Counted from the first letter of the stretch, positions 1-11,794 are shown. The stretch: 64,000 nt of DNA from Bryoerythrophyllum caledonicum (GCA_963971425.1 OZ020518.1:28836770-28900769), one strand, 5' to 3'. Translations and numbers: made by a program. Notes: generated by a model from the letters alone, not told the origin.

Positions 1-3000
1 AGGTCCAAACCACCTTCGTGCAAATTTTCTGACAGTGCTGTGCTGATGCTCCAAGCTACTGTCAAACATCAACACCCAATCCCCAGCTTGAATTGGTTTT
101 GTTCTTAATCTGTGAGTCTTGTCAAATCTTTCTTTGTTTTTCAGCCTTGCTGCTTTTAGCCTTTCTAATGCTGCTCTTTGATTTTCAGGTAACCGCTCAA
201 GTTGCTCTATCCGGAGCTCCAATAACCTCTCCCTTGATATTCCATCATTCCAATCTAAAAACGTCCATGTCGGTATTGAAGTCTCTGTTGGCATGATAGG
301 TTTTTGGCCTAACATCAACTCTGTTGGCATATAGCCTGTAACTGTGCTATGAGTGGTTCTATCAGCCCATAATGCAAATGGTAAAAGTCTAGGCCACTGT
401 TTTGGTCTCCCTTTACATGCTTTGACCAAAGCGTTAATGATGGGAGGATGCCCTCTCTCACTCTTACCATTTGCCTCAGGATTGTAAGCTGTTGTAAGTC
501 TTAACTTCACTCCGTATCTTTTGAAGAACTCGACAGCTTCGGCAGCATTTAACTCACCACGATCTGCTCTCATCCTGCCGATACTACCATATCTGCTGAA
601 AATGTCTTCAAGTATAAATCTACAAATTCCTTCTGTAGATTTGGTCCTCAAAGCCCTTCCTTCAACAAAGTTTGAGAGCTCTTCTCTAGCCAAAACAAGG
701 TATTTCATGCCCCATAATCCCAATGGCATTGCAACCAAGTCAATCACCCACTGAAAATGTACTGCAAGTGGATAAGTAGGATGTAACTCATCTCTGTGTC
801 TTATTTTTGATTGCAGTTGACACTCAGTGCAAGAACCAACAAATTCCTCTACATCTTTATACAAGCCCTTCCACCAGTATCGTTCCTTGATCTTGTAATA
901 TGTGGCCCAAACTCCTCTATGCCCTGCCCAAAGAGTATCGTGAAACTCTTTAAGAACTTGATTCTTCAACTCCAAGTCGTCAACTACTCTCAGAGGCACC
1001 CCATCATCTCTTTTTGGCCTTTTCCATAATAGACCATCTCTGAGAAGATAATTATAGGCTTGATGTCTAATATCTTTAAACGTTTTGTCTGACCAGCCTT
1101 CTTGCCTTCTCAAAGTGCTCAAATAGATGCCAATGTCTTTTAATTTATCTTGATATAGCTCTTCTTTGAATAGATGAATGTCACCACTTGTATCTGCTCC
1201 ATCTACTGCCAAAACATAGCCATAATCTTCATCGTCATCTTCCTCACCAATTTCTTGTGCCTTCATCTCGTCTTCACACATATACCTGGCTCTGGATAGC
1301 ATATCAGCTACTGAGTTTTTCTTGCCAGTAATATGAACTAACACAGGATTTAGTGATCGAATGTAGGCTATCCACCGTAGCATAGCAATGTCTGGAGTAG
1401 AACAATTGGCAACCATACCAATCAATGGCAAACAGTCAGTCTCCAAGATGACATTTGCACCTATCAAGTAGTTTCTGTCTGCTTTTAGTGCCGTTAGTGC
1501 CCCTAAAAGCTCCCTCTTCACTTGTGGATATGCTCTTTGACGCTCTGTAAGAATCCTTGCTCCAAATCTTATAGCAAATCTTCTTCCTTCTGCATCGTCT
1601 TGGCCAATAGCCCAACCTGTAGCAATTGGGCTAGTATCGACTGTCACAATTACTGGTCTGCCACTATCATATTCAACTTGTCTTAGAGTTGGTGAAGACT
1701 TCAAAATGTCCTTTAATCCTTCCATTGCTAGCTCTTGATCATGCCCCCATCTAAACTTCACTCCCTTTCTCAAGAGTTTGTATAATGGATCAGCCACATG
1801 AGCAAAATGTGGTACCCAAATCTGATAAAACACACATGCGCCTAAAAACCTCCTTACTTCGGTAATGCTACTACATGCTTTCATTCTAGCAATAGCATCT
1901 ACTTTCTCAGGGTTAGGTTTTCTCCCATATCTTCCGCATAAGTGCCCAACTACCACAATTTCTCCCACACCAAACTTAGACTTGTCGATGGACAATGTTA
2001 AATCCACCTCTTCAAGCCTTCCCAGAATCATCTCCACATCTGCAATATGGTCTATCACAAATCTCCTGCAACCATCTTCATCCTTAGATAAATCTCTTGC
2101 CTCTTCCTTGCAGCCCTTGATTGGTATATCATCAACAAAAGGTATTGTCTTCTCAGGTACAAAGTCTTTTAAAATGCGGTTCATGGCATTTTGCATGTGA
2201 GCCACTGAATTTGTGGCACCTTGAGGCAATGTGCACATCCTTACAAGTCCCAATGGAGTCTTCATGGTTGTCAAATCCCTGCTCTCATTTGCAAGTTGGA
2301 ATTGATCATAACCTGAATATAAGTCTCCAATAGAATAGATGGCATGTCCTGCAAATGCTTCAGCCACTTCATCCACAACCGGTCCAGACCCTTTGTTTCT
2401 GATAGTAACCTTATTAGCCGGCTGCATGTCTTGTATGAATCTTAATGCCCCTGATTTCTTCGGCACTGTAAACCAACGGTTGGAGTATGGAGCCATAGAA
2501 GGTTCAAGTATGCCCATTTGTACCTTCTCCTTCAGTAGACTCACCAACTTTGGCAACAAAGCCCTTGGCACTGGTATTGGCTTCAAATCCCATGGCACAT
2601 GTGGCACAGTAAAAATAACCATTGGTGCAATTACATTAGGTTGCACACATCCAATTTCATCTGGTGATGACGCAAATGCTTTGCCATGTTTAGAGAGCAT
2701 GTCTCGGAATCTCTTCTTCTCTAATTCATTCAAGAATTCACCCCCTCCAATCTCTAGCTTGCCAATTGTCTCATTAGTGAACTTGTGCCCAATCTTCCTT
2801 GATTCTCTAAGTCCCGGTTCCTTCTCCGCCTGTTTAATGTGATCATCAGTGTCAGGTGGCAATTGTGTTGCAACGGGCTTCACTTTCTTTGCCACTGTCT
2901 TGTATTTGGTGTTAACATCAGCTTCAAAGTATGCACCATGGCTCTCAACCAATCCAATAGTTCTTGCTGATTTTAAAAGCTCATCAAAGAGCTCCCTTGA

Positions 3001-3345
3001 ATGAACCTCAACTACAACATCACTAGGCGTTGGCCTTTGGTCAAGTACACCTTCTAAAACCTTTACAATGTCATCAGAAAATCCTTCTTCTTCTATCACT
3101 CCAATAATATTCTCGTCATCCAATACCACACCCATTTTTTTGAATTTTTCTCCAATTTTCTTAACTGCCTTCTTACCTACTGAATCCAAATCTTCAATCC
3201 TCACAAAAGTTACAAGGCTATCTCCTGTAACATTTAAAACCACACGACCTCTACTATTTACATTGGGGAATGAAACTGTTGAGAAACCCCTTGCACCCGC
3301 GGACCCCCATCTTCCACGTGTGCAATCTAGAAACCCTGAAAGTTT
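1..3345 (-). CDS. Ty3/gypsy Pol: RT, RNase H, integrase (partial, runs off left edge)
   Basis: I read this frame codon by codon and found no stop from 3345 to 1, so it continues beyond the window. It carries in order a linker, a reverse transcriptase with an FVDD box at 2128-2139, a reverse-transcriptase-linked RNase H region near 1.3-1.8 kb, an HHCC zinc-binding domain near 0.8-1.0 kb (H-x-H spaced region followed by CTEC), and an integrase core with the D (VIDLV), D (MRADRG) and E (GKSERG) positions. Known role: copying the element RNA into DNA and inserting it. It lies one frame (-1) from the upstream Gag-protease ORF and overlaps it by 19 bp, so it is probably made as a Gag-Pol fusion by ribosomal frameshifting. 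The open frame over more than 3.3 kb indicates a young and possibly competent copy. No chromodomain is visible before the edge. Confidence 0.93.
3291..3336 (-). promoter_or_regulatory. Candidate -1 ribosomal frameshift signal (slippery site plus hairpin)
   Basis: On the minus strand the in-frame heptamer G-GGT-TTC (3330-3336) fits the X-XXY-YYZ rule and sits directly before the Gag stop TAG. After a 4-base spacer (3326-3329) the arm TTGCACACGTGG (3314-3325) can pair with CCGCGGGTGCAA (3291-3302), giving a 12-position stem with one A-G mismatch and one wobble around an 11-base loop. Slipping back one base moves ribosomes into the Pol frame, which is open. Both components and the frame relation are seen directly; function is inferred. 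Confidence 0.75.
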
Positions 3346-5843
3346 TCAGAGTCATCGATCATGGGTGCTTCTCTAAGTTGGGCTCTATGTCTCTCATGAT
3401 TTGGTTTCACAGTGAGAAACTGCACTGCTTTCTTCCCATCACAACTCCGAATCCTAGCATAGTGTGAGCCGTCATCTAAAACTTTAGTTCCCATCCTTGT
3501 AGCAGTGATATATGGTTGTCCCAAAATAATCGGATACGTACCATTGTTCTGCACAAAGAAGTTTTGTTCAACTTCAACATCTCCAATCTTGGTCTTCACA
3601 GCTGGGCATGCACCGTAAAGACCCCCTCTCTCATTATTTGCTGCTCGCAAAACCCATCCATGGTTGATGTCAATGGGCCACTTACCCTTTTCATAGATCT
3701 TCCTTGAGATTATGTTAATCTCAGATCCATGATCAACAAGAGCTAATATAGACTCATCCAAGTCTCCAAGCTTCACACGTGTCTCTGTTGTAGCTCTGGC
3801 CCAGAATGGTTGAGTATAAGTTCGCATTGTTTCATCCTCATGTTCTCCCCAAAACTCTCCACCCATACAACATGTCATTGCAATCTCTTCAGGAGAAGCA
3901 TCAGCCTTTGCCTCCTCTGGTTTCTTCGCAATGAATTCTAAGGAAAACATCTGCAAGACCTCATCTTCCATTTCTCCATCCAGAAGATTAGAAACATCTT
4001 CCACATCCTTCTCGCTCGAGCTTGTAGAATCACACATCATGACAAACACTTGCCCAATCTCTTCTTCTTCATCTTTGGTCACGTGAGTATCTATCGCCTT
4101 TGCCATCACTGTCTCTGCTGTCATTTGCCTCTTTCTCTTGATAACATCTATTATGAGCTCGTGAAAGTCTTTCTTGGCGATACCAAGAGCCTCTCTCAAA
4201 GTGAATTCAATCTTTGCATCAAGAATCCTCTCTTCAAGAATGCCCTTCATATCAATTGAAGATTCAATATCGGATTGAAGTTTGTAGGCTGGTACTTTAC
4301 CTCTTCCCTTTGCAGAATCTTCTTTCTCTTTTCCCTTCTTACTACTCATCCTTTCCTCCCATTTGTCCTTTGGTAGTGGTGCATTCCCTGGATGTAAGTT
4401 AGAAGGTCCAGCGTCTTGCTTCTGGCGAGTGTGATTTGCTGGCCCTTGTGTTGGAGTAGTATCCTTGTTGCCTGAGGGCTTCCTCTTGCTTACTGGCTCC
4501 GTTGTCTCTTCTTCTTCATCTCTGCCACGTTTAGCTTCGACCAACGCATCGCTAGGCAAATCGATCCCTTGCTCATTCTCCAGATATGCCCTGATGGTGA
4601 TCGCATCTACCGGATCATCCCATCCAGTAAGCTGTCTGATAGCTTGTGCTCCTCTGACCATCAGTTCTGTAGGTACATGAGATAAGATTTTCACCTTATC
4701 CTGCTCGACCTCAATGCTATAGGTTTCTGCTTCTTTGCCTTTCGAAGAACTGCCATTTTTCAACCGCTCATCCATCAACTTCTTCATGCCCCCTCTTCCA
4801 AAGTTGGTGTTCAAAACTTCTTCCGTCGAAGCATCTCTAATCCTTCCTTCTTTGAAAGAAATAATGCCATTCTTCATAGCATCTGCATACGACGTACAAT
4901 CTCCACGCTTGTGGCTTGGATCATCACACCAAATGCACCTCATGACAAAATCCTTCTGCCCTCCACTAGGTTGAGAACCACTCGTTTTGGTATTCCTCAT
5001 AAGCGTACTCATCTCCACCTTCAATTCCTTGATGCCCTTCATAAGCTCTTGAATCGTAGCATCATCCACCGTTTTGCCCTTTGAGGAACTTAGAGGAGTA
5101 GAAGTAGGCTGGATTGATGTTGAAGCTTTGTTTTCTACTATCGGTAAAGCTTCTATCCTTGCTCCAAGTCCTCTTGCCTTCACACGTTGTTGTTTGGCAA
5201 TAATGCTCACCCCTTCTTCCAATCTCCTCCAATTAGTGGTAAAACCACCTTCGGTAGTACTATCTGAGAGAAAAAGAAGCAATCTGTCTTCTAATGCTTC
5301 ATCCGCAGCTTGTAGAAAAAGCTCAGACTTCCTCACCTCCAGTAGACGCTTCTCAACCAAAGGTAACTGTCCAAATTTCTTCTCAAACTCTCTGAGTAAT
5401 TCGTTAGGCCCCATGTGCTTGCCAGGCCGTTGTTCCACCCAATCAAGAAACCCTCTCTTGGACATCCTCTCAGTATCTTCATCAAAGTACTCATCTCTGA
5501 GTCTTTCTTCAAATGCAGCCCATGAGGGCACATCTATACCTTCATGCAACTGTCTGACCCTCTCCCTGATCTCAGGTACAACTGCAAGGTGGAAAGTCTC
5601 AATCATCCTTTCTCCAGCTACTTGATAAATCTCCATCTCGCATCCATAGACCCTCAAAAACTTGGAAACATTCTTGCCATCAAACCTCCCTAATTTGTTG
5701 ATGACAGTCTTCAAAGCCTTCGTAGCTCCTTGTCCCGATGTATTAGCAGCTTGTTGGCCCATAAGCATCTGCATGGCCCTCATAAACTCCTCTGCAAGAT
5801 TCTGACCACCTCCACCACCTCGAGTTCCTCCAGAATCATCCAT
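3327..5843 (-). CDS. Ty3/gypsy Gag plus aspartic protease (838 aa)
   Basis: The start is the first ATG downstream of the presumed LTR and primer-binding site, giving an 838-residue protein. Residues about 50-230 resemble a retrotransposon Gag capsid. A CCHC zinc knuckle (C-x2-C-x4-H-x4-C) lies at residues 303-316, as expected for RNA packaging. A long charged Lys/Glu-rich linker covers about 420-600. Near residue 704 the motif DHGS followed by a hydrophobic stretch, and a later ILG, mark a retropepsin-like protease. The protease is therefore in the Gag frame while RT and integrase are in the -1 frame. The ORF ends in TAG at 3327-3329, one base past a GGGTTTC heptamer. The lack of internal stops argues for recent insertion. 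Confidence 0.92.
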   Translation of the reverse strand: MDDSGGTRGGGGGQNLAEEFMRAMQMLMGQQAANTSGQGATKALKTVINKLGRFDGKNVSKFLRVYGCEMEIYQVAGERMIETFHLAVVPEIRERVRQLHEGIDVPSWAAFEERLRDEYFDEDTERMSKRGFLDWVEQRPGKHMGPNELLREFEKKFGQLPLVEKRLLEVRKSELFLQAADEALEDRLLLFLSDSTTEGGFTTNWRRLEEGVSIIAKQQRVKARGLGARIEALPIVENKASTSIQPTSTPLSSSKGKTVDDATIQELMKGIKELKVEMSTLMRNTKTSGSQPSGGQKDFVMRCIWCDDPSHKRGDCTSYADAMKNGIISFKEGRIRDASTEEVLNTNFGRGGMKKLMDERLKNGSSSKGKEAETYSIEVEQDKVKILSHVPTELMVRGAQAIRQLTGWDDPVDAITIRAYLENEQGIDLPSDALVEAKRGRDEEEETTEPVSKRKPSGNKDTTPTQGPANHTRQKQDAGPSNLHPGNAPLPKDKWEERMSSKKGKEKEDSAKGRGKVPAYKLQSDIESSIDMKGILEERILDAKIEFTLREALGIAKKDFHELIIDVIKRKRQMTAETVMAKAIDTHVTKDEEEEIGQVFVMMCDSTSSSEKDVEDVSNLLDGEMEDEVLQMFSLEFIAKKPEEAKADASPEEIAMTCCMGGEFWGEHEDETMRTYTQPFWARATTETRVKLGDLDESILALVDHGSEINIISRKIYEKGKWPIDINHGWVLRAANNERGGLYGACPAVKTKIGDVEVEQNFFVQNNGTYPIILGQPYITATRMGTKVLDDGSHYARIRSCDGKKAVQFLTVKPNHERHRAQLREAPMIDDSENFQGF

Positions 5844-5871
5844 CTTTCCCTCTTAACCAAATGCCCTAAAG

Positions 5872-5893
5872 CTCTCTCAGTGGAAGCACCAAA
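5872..5893 (-). promoter_or_regulatory. Putative primer-binding site of the gypsy element
   Basis: Immediately inside the presumed LTR edge the minus strand reads TTTGGTGCTTCCACTGAGAG. This has the TGG start expected of a sequence pairing with a tRNA CCA end, and it resembles the leader region of plant gypsy elements. Which tRNA would prime is not determined. Confidence 0.45.
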
Positions 5894-7200
5894 TGTCGAG
5901 TAGAAAGTCTTTGCTTCAGGAAAACGCAGGGTTCTTGGCTGCACTTAGTTTAGAGAGGGAAAGGGAGAATATGGAACATATAATTTTGTGTTCAAGCCCA
6001 TATAAACTCATAAGTCCTCATTTAGCATACGAAAAAGGCCTCCAATCTTCAACTTGTATAATAAAACTCGATGTACATATAATAAGACATGATGCAGATG
6101 TCTTGTAGAACTTGTCTCCCAAAAACTTAACTCAAAACATTAATTATCCTTAATCTAAATCAAGCCTTAATTAAACTCTGATTAAATTAACTAAGTTCGC
6201 TTAATAATAATTAATTAATAGTTAAGATAATTATATTTAAATAATATGATTAACCTTAATTAATCCACTTAATCTTAGTTAAGCTAATTAATTACAATTA
6301 GACTAGTTAATCTTACTTAACACAATTAACCTTGATTAAGATAATTAATTCCCTAATTAACCACAATCCCACATACCCTTACCCTTACATACCCTAACCA
6401 CTTCATACCCTTCTCCTATATACCCTTACTCCCTTTGAAATCATTTATCTAACCTCTCATTAAGTACAAACCGAACTCAAACTCTCTTTTAAACTCTTGA
6501 TTAACCTTCTAATTCAAAATACCACTACGGTTTCATACAAACTCGGAATGAGTCGTGCTATAGCTACTTGAAAAGCCACTAAAATACACCACATACACAC
6601 CAAATTTCACCTCCAAAAACCCATCTGGCCAGCCGCTATGTGCAATCAAAGTTACTTCTTACAAAAACTCAAATCAGCTGACCCCTCTTCTTTCAAACTA
6701 GTGCTATGACTTCACAAAAGCTCGAAATAGAGCATAAGATAGCTCTTTGGAAAGCTATTTACAGTGTACAAACACTCACCAAAGATGTCATTTAGATATA
6801 CTTTGTACAACTTGCTACAAGGCTTCAAACCTACTGCTCATGAAAACATGGGGCAGCAGACCCCCTTGTGTTCGACAAGGCGCCGTTCACTCATACTTTG
6901 AGCTCTAAGACCAAGTGATAGCTTCATAGAGAGCTAACAACAAGGGCTACAACATACTCAAAAACCAAAACAAACTACAACAAAAACAACCCGAGAGAGC
7001 CCCCGCAGTCCAGCCCCTCCTTGGTAAGGAAGAACCCCACCCCCAAAACGGGGAAAAGAGCCAATCACAACTAACCTCAGCCCATTCAAAGGCCACATGG
7101 GCATCTTAAACCCCATTGGTTGCTCAAATTCTCCCCCTTATCAACTCTTATCATCCCTCTATCCCTTCTATTCTTTGCATTTTTAAACACTAACTACCTG
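5894..7200 (-). repeat. Probable 5' LTR of the gypsy element (outer edge uncertain)
   Basis: On the plus strand the region starts TGTCGAG at 5894, consistent with the LTR edge that touches the primer-binding site. It continues as AT-rich non-coding DNA with dense TTAATTAA-like runs (6120-6360) and TACCCTTA-like repeats (6365-6430). The partner LTR lies outside the window, so the outer border (shown here as about 7.2 kb) and the target-site duplication cannot be set. The element's promoter should lie here. Confidence 0.4.
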
Positions 7201-7301
7201 GTCATCAATCTAAAGACCGGGTTTCTTCAACAACAACAACTAACTACAAATATATTAAGAAAAATAACAACAAATGGTCTCAACTTCAGCCCCTAGATGG
7301 A

Positions 7302-7733
7302 TTAAACATGTAAAAAGTCAAGAATCTCACGAAGAACAGCAGCAATGTAACTCGATCGCCTTTCACTACCCAAGTGTCTGAGCGGGCCTTGAAGCCAAAG
7401 ACGGTGACCAAGGTCATTGGACAAGCGGGTTACCATTTGACCTTCGTTAGTGTTTTGAAAACACCCTTCAAACACCACTTGATGGCCTTCGACAAGCACA
7501 TCTCCAACCTCCAAGACGATTACTAAAGTTCTTGCCTCCGGTTGTAAACTTCTTAAACTTGTCAAAGGAACTTGTTGAGGATCAAAAGCGGTACGTGGTT
7601 GAACACGACGCTCAGAAGGCCCTGCTTCCTCTCGCTCACGTCGCCTTGATGTTGATGGTTGAGAAAGTTGAATTAGATCATCCGGTGAGTGAGCTAAAGG
7701 AAACTCCCAATCATCAGGGTCTTGAGAAGCCAT
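7302..7733 (-). CDS. Hypothetical 143-aa protein, possibly element-associated
   Basis: An ATG-started 143-codon ORF encodes an acidic N-terminus (DPDDWEF), an Arg/Glu-rich stretch (SRRREREE) and a mixed hydrophobic C-terminus. I do not recognise a domain, signal peptide or membrane segment. It lies just outside the presumed LTR in the same orientation as the gypsy element, so it could be part of the LTR or an adjacent element, or a chance ORF. No splice sites or neighbours support a host gene. Confidence 0.25.
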   Translation of the reverse strand: MASQDPDDWEFPLAHSPDDLIQLSQPSTSRRREREEAGPSERRVQPRTAFDPQQVPLTSLRSLQPEARTLVIVLEVGDVLVEGHQVVFEGCFQNTNEGQMVTRLSNDLGHRLWLQGPLRHLGSERRSSYIAAVLREILDFLHV

Positions 7734-7739
7734 ACTATC

Positions 7740-9560
7740 AACCTATAGAAACTAAGAAGAAACAATCCAAACTAATAATGACCTGAAGTAATGCATAAGG
7801 CACGGCAACCATCTACCCTTTATATGTTTTTCGATAACTTCATCAAGAAGCTTGCCTTCCCTAACATTAACTCAATGACATTTCTTTAATTGGAAACGGC
7901 TAAGCAAATTTAAGTAGCCATAGATGCCTTTCCATCTAAAAGATGGTCCACAGTAAAGTCAGATTAAGAAACAAACGACTTATCTGTAGTAGTATAAGAC
8001 TATTGCAGGCTCGATGATAATCGCCAAGTTGCAGACTTGGTTGGCTGTTAGAGCCCGTTTGTTATCCGCCGACTGATTCCGAGTTCGAGTCTCATTGAAC
8101 CCGTTGAACTGTTCGGGCGGCTGCGGCTTGGCACTTACTAGTGAGAGCAGGAAATTAAGCAGCCAACTGGCCACCTACCTACCCCTGAGCTAGAGACAAG
8201 AGATGCAGTACATCCAAGCTAGGCTAACAAGCTCCAAATGTTCCCACATTGAATTAAACTGTAGGTCACTCTACGACCACACTTTTTGTATCTATATTAT
8301 CTTTTTACATAGTGTAGTAATTTACAACACGACAACGGACTTATAACATACCATGTTAGTTGTGTTGTCTTATCACTCTGCCAGTTTCTCGTGTCGTTGG
8401 CAGTCCGATAGGGGTGCACAAAATTATCGCCAAGTCTGTGAGCGTGCCCGCTACTGACGGACGTCTCACGCCATGGGGTGGAAAATTCCCAATCAAGGGT
8501 GGAGATGCTCTAAATAGATCAATCAGCCTCCTTCAAGGCATGTGTTAGTAACTGTATTGTGAATACTCGCATTTGCCACAAGTAAGTCTACCACTCTAGT
8601 AGTCGAAGAAGCTTTTCCTAGTACATTTGAGCAGTCACTAGGAAATGATCCGTTGATGTTGTAACATGAATGCAAGTGTAGCTTTCCGTGAAGATCGCAG
8701 TGCACATAGTGTACTACACCGAACACTAAATACAGTGTGGATTCATTGTTAATGTGGGTGAAAATTTATGTGGACCTCATCAGATTTTGTTTTGGAATAC
8801 AATTGATGTGGACACATTTCAACATGTGTCATGCCATTCTTTGCCACCACACCGTCACTCACTACCAAATATCTTCCACTCCTCATCGCTTGCCGCCACC
8901 TCTCCATAATCCATATTAATGGTGTGTAAACAATTTTGAAACATCCCACACAATTATATGAGGAACATGATTTGATTTGGATTGAGAATTGAGGTGGACC
9001 ATTGTAATTTGCATGTACTGGAATTAGTGTAGGCATTTCGAAGTAGTTTGGTCCACACTATGCAGTGTTTGGTGTACTTGTGAATTTTTGATTGAACATG
9101 TGCAACTTTGCATGATTGAGGTTCTTGCGTTGGATTTATTTTCACGTGTTTTGGCAAGAGTCTTTCTCTTGTTGAAGGGATACATGTAGACTTGTAGAAA
9201 ACCTTCCCTCCTCTTGAGTCTTGGACAGGTTCCTATGATTGCAGTTTTTAGGGTTCGATTTCCTTTTATTTTAATGGAAGAAGCAAGTAACTCCATGGGA
9301 ATTTTATTTACTTCTTACTACACTGATTTTGATGTTTAGTGTCATGACTTGTAAATGGTGTTAGTTTTTACTTCTGATATAAATTTTTTCTAAGAGCACA
9401 ACAATCTATACTACTCAAAGAGGGGGATCGTAGTGGACATTGTTGGTAAAAATATTCATCAAGAGTGAAAACTTATAGCATTGACAAGTCATTTACTGCC
9501 CATGACACTAAACATCAAAATCAATGTAGACTTGTAGAAAAAGTTACACCATCCTAGCTG
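7740..9560. other. Non-coding interval with a tRNA-like fragment and inverted repeat
   Basis: No convincing gene is visible. At 8083-8091 GTTCGAGTC matches the Pol III B-box consensus and about 35 bases upstream there is a tRNA D-arm-like GGCTGTTAGAGCC, suggesting a SINE-like or decayed tRNA fragment. At 9321-9358 and 9490-9525 two arms share about 23 identical bases in inverted order around a spacer of about 130 bp. The short ORFs here overlap one another on both strands and look random. Confidence 0.4.
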
Positions 9561-10037
9561 TTTTTTAATGAAGGCAAGGAGGAGAACGGGGAGGTGGGAG
9601 GGTATGATGCGACGTTGCGTATTGGGGGACCCGGCCTAAGGCTGTGGGGCGGGGACGGGGCTGAAGGCAACCCATCGGGCGGGTAGAATGGCCCGTGCAG
9701 AGGAGAGACGAAGTTCCAAATCAGGTGAGCCCTTTGGGCCGAGGATGGGCACACGACATTTAGGTCCACTTCAAATTAGGCACTTTGAATTGGACAAAAA
9801 GTGACGTGTATCAAAGACTTGGATGATGTTTTGCATAATCTATTATACCTGTAGATTTTTCTTTTATCTAGTTGTTGGTTGAAGTGGAGATAGTTATCAG
9901 CTGTATGTAGGTCCAAAACACAATAGTTGGGGAATAGACTAAGACAAGTGCCCTCTGGAATACAAATACATAAAAATGTGGATTTTATTTGTGTCCCCTC
10001 TTTTTTACTCAATCATAAAGTTTTCTTAGAAATCTTA
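9560..10037. other. Intergenic, nothing recognised
   Basis: This is a GC-rich patch (9575-9770) followed by AT-rich sequence. The 71-codon ORF opposite the GC-rich patch has no recognisable domain. A phrase like TAATCTATTATACCTGTAGATT near 9837-9858 recurs in diverged form near 10936-10958. Confidence 0.3.
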
Positions 10038-10469
10038 GGGGTGGTTTACACTATGGACCACGGAGATTGACCACGGCCCTTTAAAATTTGTGATTGGCCA
10101 AGGAAGTGGACCCGGTCCAAGTTTGCTTTACACTACCTTGATAAACGAGATTGACCACAAAGTTCGAGGTTAAGCTATTTTTTGCCGAGTGGATAATGTT
10201 TCTTGCTCCAATGGATTTTCAGTGATTGGGTGAAATTTGTTTTATTTATTATTTTAAAATCAAAATTTCCCCCGATTTTTAGATATACATTAAAAAAATC
10301 AGCTCATTCTTGTCCCGGTCCAAATCCACTTTACACTTTAAGAAGTAACCAAGACACTCAAAAAATGATTTTTGATTTTTCATGGTCATGGCTCTAGACC
10401 AAGAGTGGCGACCATGAAAATAAATGATTTCTCTTGGTCAATCCTTGTAGTCCATAGTGTAAACTGCCC
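10038..10469. mobile_element. MITE with about 35-bp terminal inverted repeats
   Basis: The left end (GGGGTGGTTTACACTATGG, then ACCACGGAGATTGACCA) is repeated inverted at the right end (GGGCAGTTTACACTATGG, then ACTACAAGGATTGACCA), differing at a few positions. Inside, the phrases TTTACACT and GATTGACCA recur as subterminal repeats. The roughly 430-bp element has no coding capacity, so it is a non-autonomous DNA transposon. A clear target-site duplication was not found and the superfamily is not assigned. Confidence 0.75.
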
Positions 10470-11790
10470 TTTTCTTGGAGGCAAAAGATAACTTGGTGAA
10501 CTTGGGGTACAATATAAATGCAGAAATAATAAAGAAATCTTATGTTTTCTTTTTTTGCGCGAGTGGAATGCATGATTAGTAATGGCAATCAATATTCTTA
10601 GGCCTTATCTAATGCAAGTTGAAGTTGTCCCTTAGTATTTTAAGTTCCGCAAGAGTTTATCAATAGCTTCCTATTTCAAGCCAAGTCACCTTTTCTATGT
10701 GGTCGTAGTCTCCTTTGAGACCTACAAGGCCCTGGGGGAATCGGTTTTGGTACTCTTAGTGTTGTAGCTTTTTCCAAGATTGGTCATTGTCGTCGCGGTC
10801 TTTGGAATGCACGTTGGTCTCGGCAACAACTTTTCAACACAACTTCCTAATCTCCAATTGATACAAGCATTGGCGCACAACTGTGCTTTCCTTGAAGTGT
10901 GGTTGTCATGAAATCTATCCGTTTTCAAGATAATATTCTACATAATCTATCATACTTGTAGATTCTTCCATGCCTCATGAGCTCGGTAGGCCTTAAAGGG
11001 TTAATATCGTAAGACCGTAAAGTAGGGGTTGATAAAAGGGATCATTCCTTTACATTTAGAAAAATTAGTGTAGAAACCTTGAGGTACACTTGAATTAGTA
11101 TAGAAGATTTGAAGTCTTAGTTGGATGGTGGCTAGAACATAACATTCTCAGTGATTCTGGGTGTTGTAACTTTTTCTTGTTAGAAGTACAACTTTGAAAG
11201 GATAGTAACACGCAATTAAGCAATTATGCACTTAGCCAAGTGCTCCTAATTAGATAGCTACCTTGGTAGATCATAAATTCATGAAATATTTTTAATTTTT
11301 TAATTTTGGAATCCTTTAGAGTCTTTTGAGAACTTTTCTTCTGACTTTTTATTATTGATACAATATATAACATATTATAAGATGTAATAAATAATAAGTT
11401 GACACATGGCCATGCTCACTACTTGCATGTCCAAAAATAAAATAAATAAATTCTAGGAATAAATACCAATAGGAGTTGAAGGTTGTTGATCTCTATATAC
11501 AAATAGAAAAAATGTGTTTTGTCAAAAGAAGAAGAACGCTGGTCTCCGAAGGAAGCCGGTGTGAATAAAGTGTTTGTTTGTTCTACTACTAAGACCATGC
11601 CCACCGAACAGGGAGTTAGTAAGCTAGAACTACTTCCCCCTTTTGAGGGTAGACACTATTGTAACAAGTAGCTTAAAACCACGAACCAACCAATCAAAAG
11701 AGTAACAAGGAGGGAGGGAGGGAGGGGGCTGAAGAGAGAGAGAGAAGAAGGAAAAATGGAGAGGACGGTGTGTTTCGCAATGTCAGGGAA
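10470..11790. other. Intergenic, AT-rich, nothing recognised
   Basis: No coding signal is seen on either strand. A GGGAGGGAGGGAGGG purine run followed by GAGAGAGAG lies at 11709-11745. The remaining short ORFs lack domains and overlap on opposite strands. Confidence 0.3.
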
Positions 11791-11794
11791 TAGA

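Noticed and set aside
2339-2842. Plus-strand 167-codon ORF
   Set aside because: It is the antisense of the open Pol frame, whose RT motifs are clear on the minus strand.
5074-5625. Plus-strand 183-codon ORF
   Set aside because: Antisense shadow of the Gag coding region.
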